The notes beneath the pieces were generated by a model. The model was not told the DNA's origin. It searched no databases and saw only the letters and a list, made by a program, of their open reading frames with translations. Source: an uncultured Moraxella sp. (GTDB taxonomy: Bacteria > Pseudomonadota > Gammaproteobacteria > Pseudomonadales > Moraxellaceae). From it: a stretch of 6,352 nucleotides of DNA. Location of the stretch: positions 1 through 6,352 of the forward strand of contig CAKAQU010000095.1 in assembly GCA_916720335.1 (NCBI GenBank), read 5' to 3'. Positions 6,223-6,352 of the stretch are shown piece by piece (the stretch's first letter is position 1; the number at the start of each line of letters is the position of its first letter). The position numbers and the translations under genes are program-made.

Positions 6223-6352
6223 ATGTTATTGTCTTTATTGGCTGCAGCAGCACCTGAACAGCCATCTTTACTAAGCTCATTAGCATTACCATTAGCGTTT
6301 TTTGCTATTTTTTATTTTATGATTATTCGCCCAAATTCTAAACGCAATAAAG
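6223..6352 (+). CDS. yajC: YajC, Sec translocon accessory subunit (partial, cut by window end)
   Basis: Only the first 43 codons are in the window. They begin MLLSLLAAAAPEQP, followed by a single membrane segment (about residues 17-36) that ends in the family signature FYFMIIRPNSKRNK (30-43), equivalent to FYFMILRPQQKRTK in E. coli YajC. The protein is a small inner-membrane partner of SecD-SecF that associates with SecYEG and YidC during protein export. The cytoplasmic domain, about 65-70 further residues, lies beyond the edge. The start is set by AGGAG at 6213-6217, five bases before the ATG. In many proteobacteria the order is tgt-yajC-secD-secF; here the upstream neighbour is a divergent CNNM gene, so yajC appears to head its own unit. 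secD would be expected just downstream but cannot be seen. Confidence 0.92.
   Translation, partial: MLLSLLAAAAPEQPSLLSSLALPLAFFAIFYFMIIRPNSKRNK

Overview
The window looks like chromosomal housekeeping DNA from a low-GC gammaproteobacterium, most likely of the Moraxellaceae (Moraxella or Psychrobacter type). The basis is the AT-rich composition, an E. coli-like zinc-free L28/L33 pair, a HopJ-family protein, and a long multi-LysM MltD-type transglycosylase. This assignment rests on recognising the proteins, not on a database search. I see no insertion sequence, prophage, CRISPR array, tRNA or rRNA.

Layout from left to right. (1) Positions 85-426 (+) encode a small HopJ-family protein, closed by a strong hairpin plus T-tract at 442-499. 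(2) Positions 500-667 hold no gene that I can support, only a weak promoter candidate. (3) rpmB (668-904) and rpmG (933-1088) form the classic two-gene ribosomal operon, followed by an intrinsic terminator. rpmG is only 51 codons long. (4) A perfect 14-bp inverted repeat at 1180-1217 separates rpmG from the convergent mltD-like gene. (5) The mltD-like gene (4002-1234, -) encodes a 922-residue lipoprotein with a transglycosylase domain and five C-terminal LysM repeats. (6) Upstream on the same strand is a gene for a small exported protein of unknown function (4679-4191, -). (7) Further upstream, also on the minus strand, is a CNNM/CBS-pair membrane protein gene (start probably 6022, possibly 6124; end 4811). 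(8) Divergent from it, yajC starts at 6223 (+) and runs off the right edge.

The three minus-strand genes are spaced by 131 and 188 bp with hairpins in the gaps, so they look like separate units rather than a tight operon. A shared theme is the cell envelope: a peptidoglycan-cleaving lipoprotein, an exported protein, a membrane protein of the magnesium/cobalt-efflux-related family, and a component of the Sec translocon accessory complex. I found no convincing new system. The points most worth a second look are the five-LysM tail of the transglycosylase, the start site of the CNNM protein, the unrecognised exported protein, and yajC standing at the head of its own unit beside a CNNM gene.
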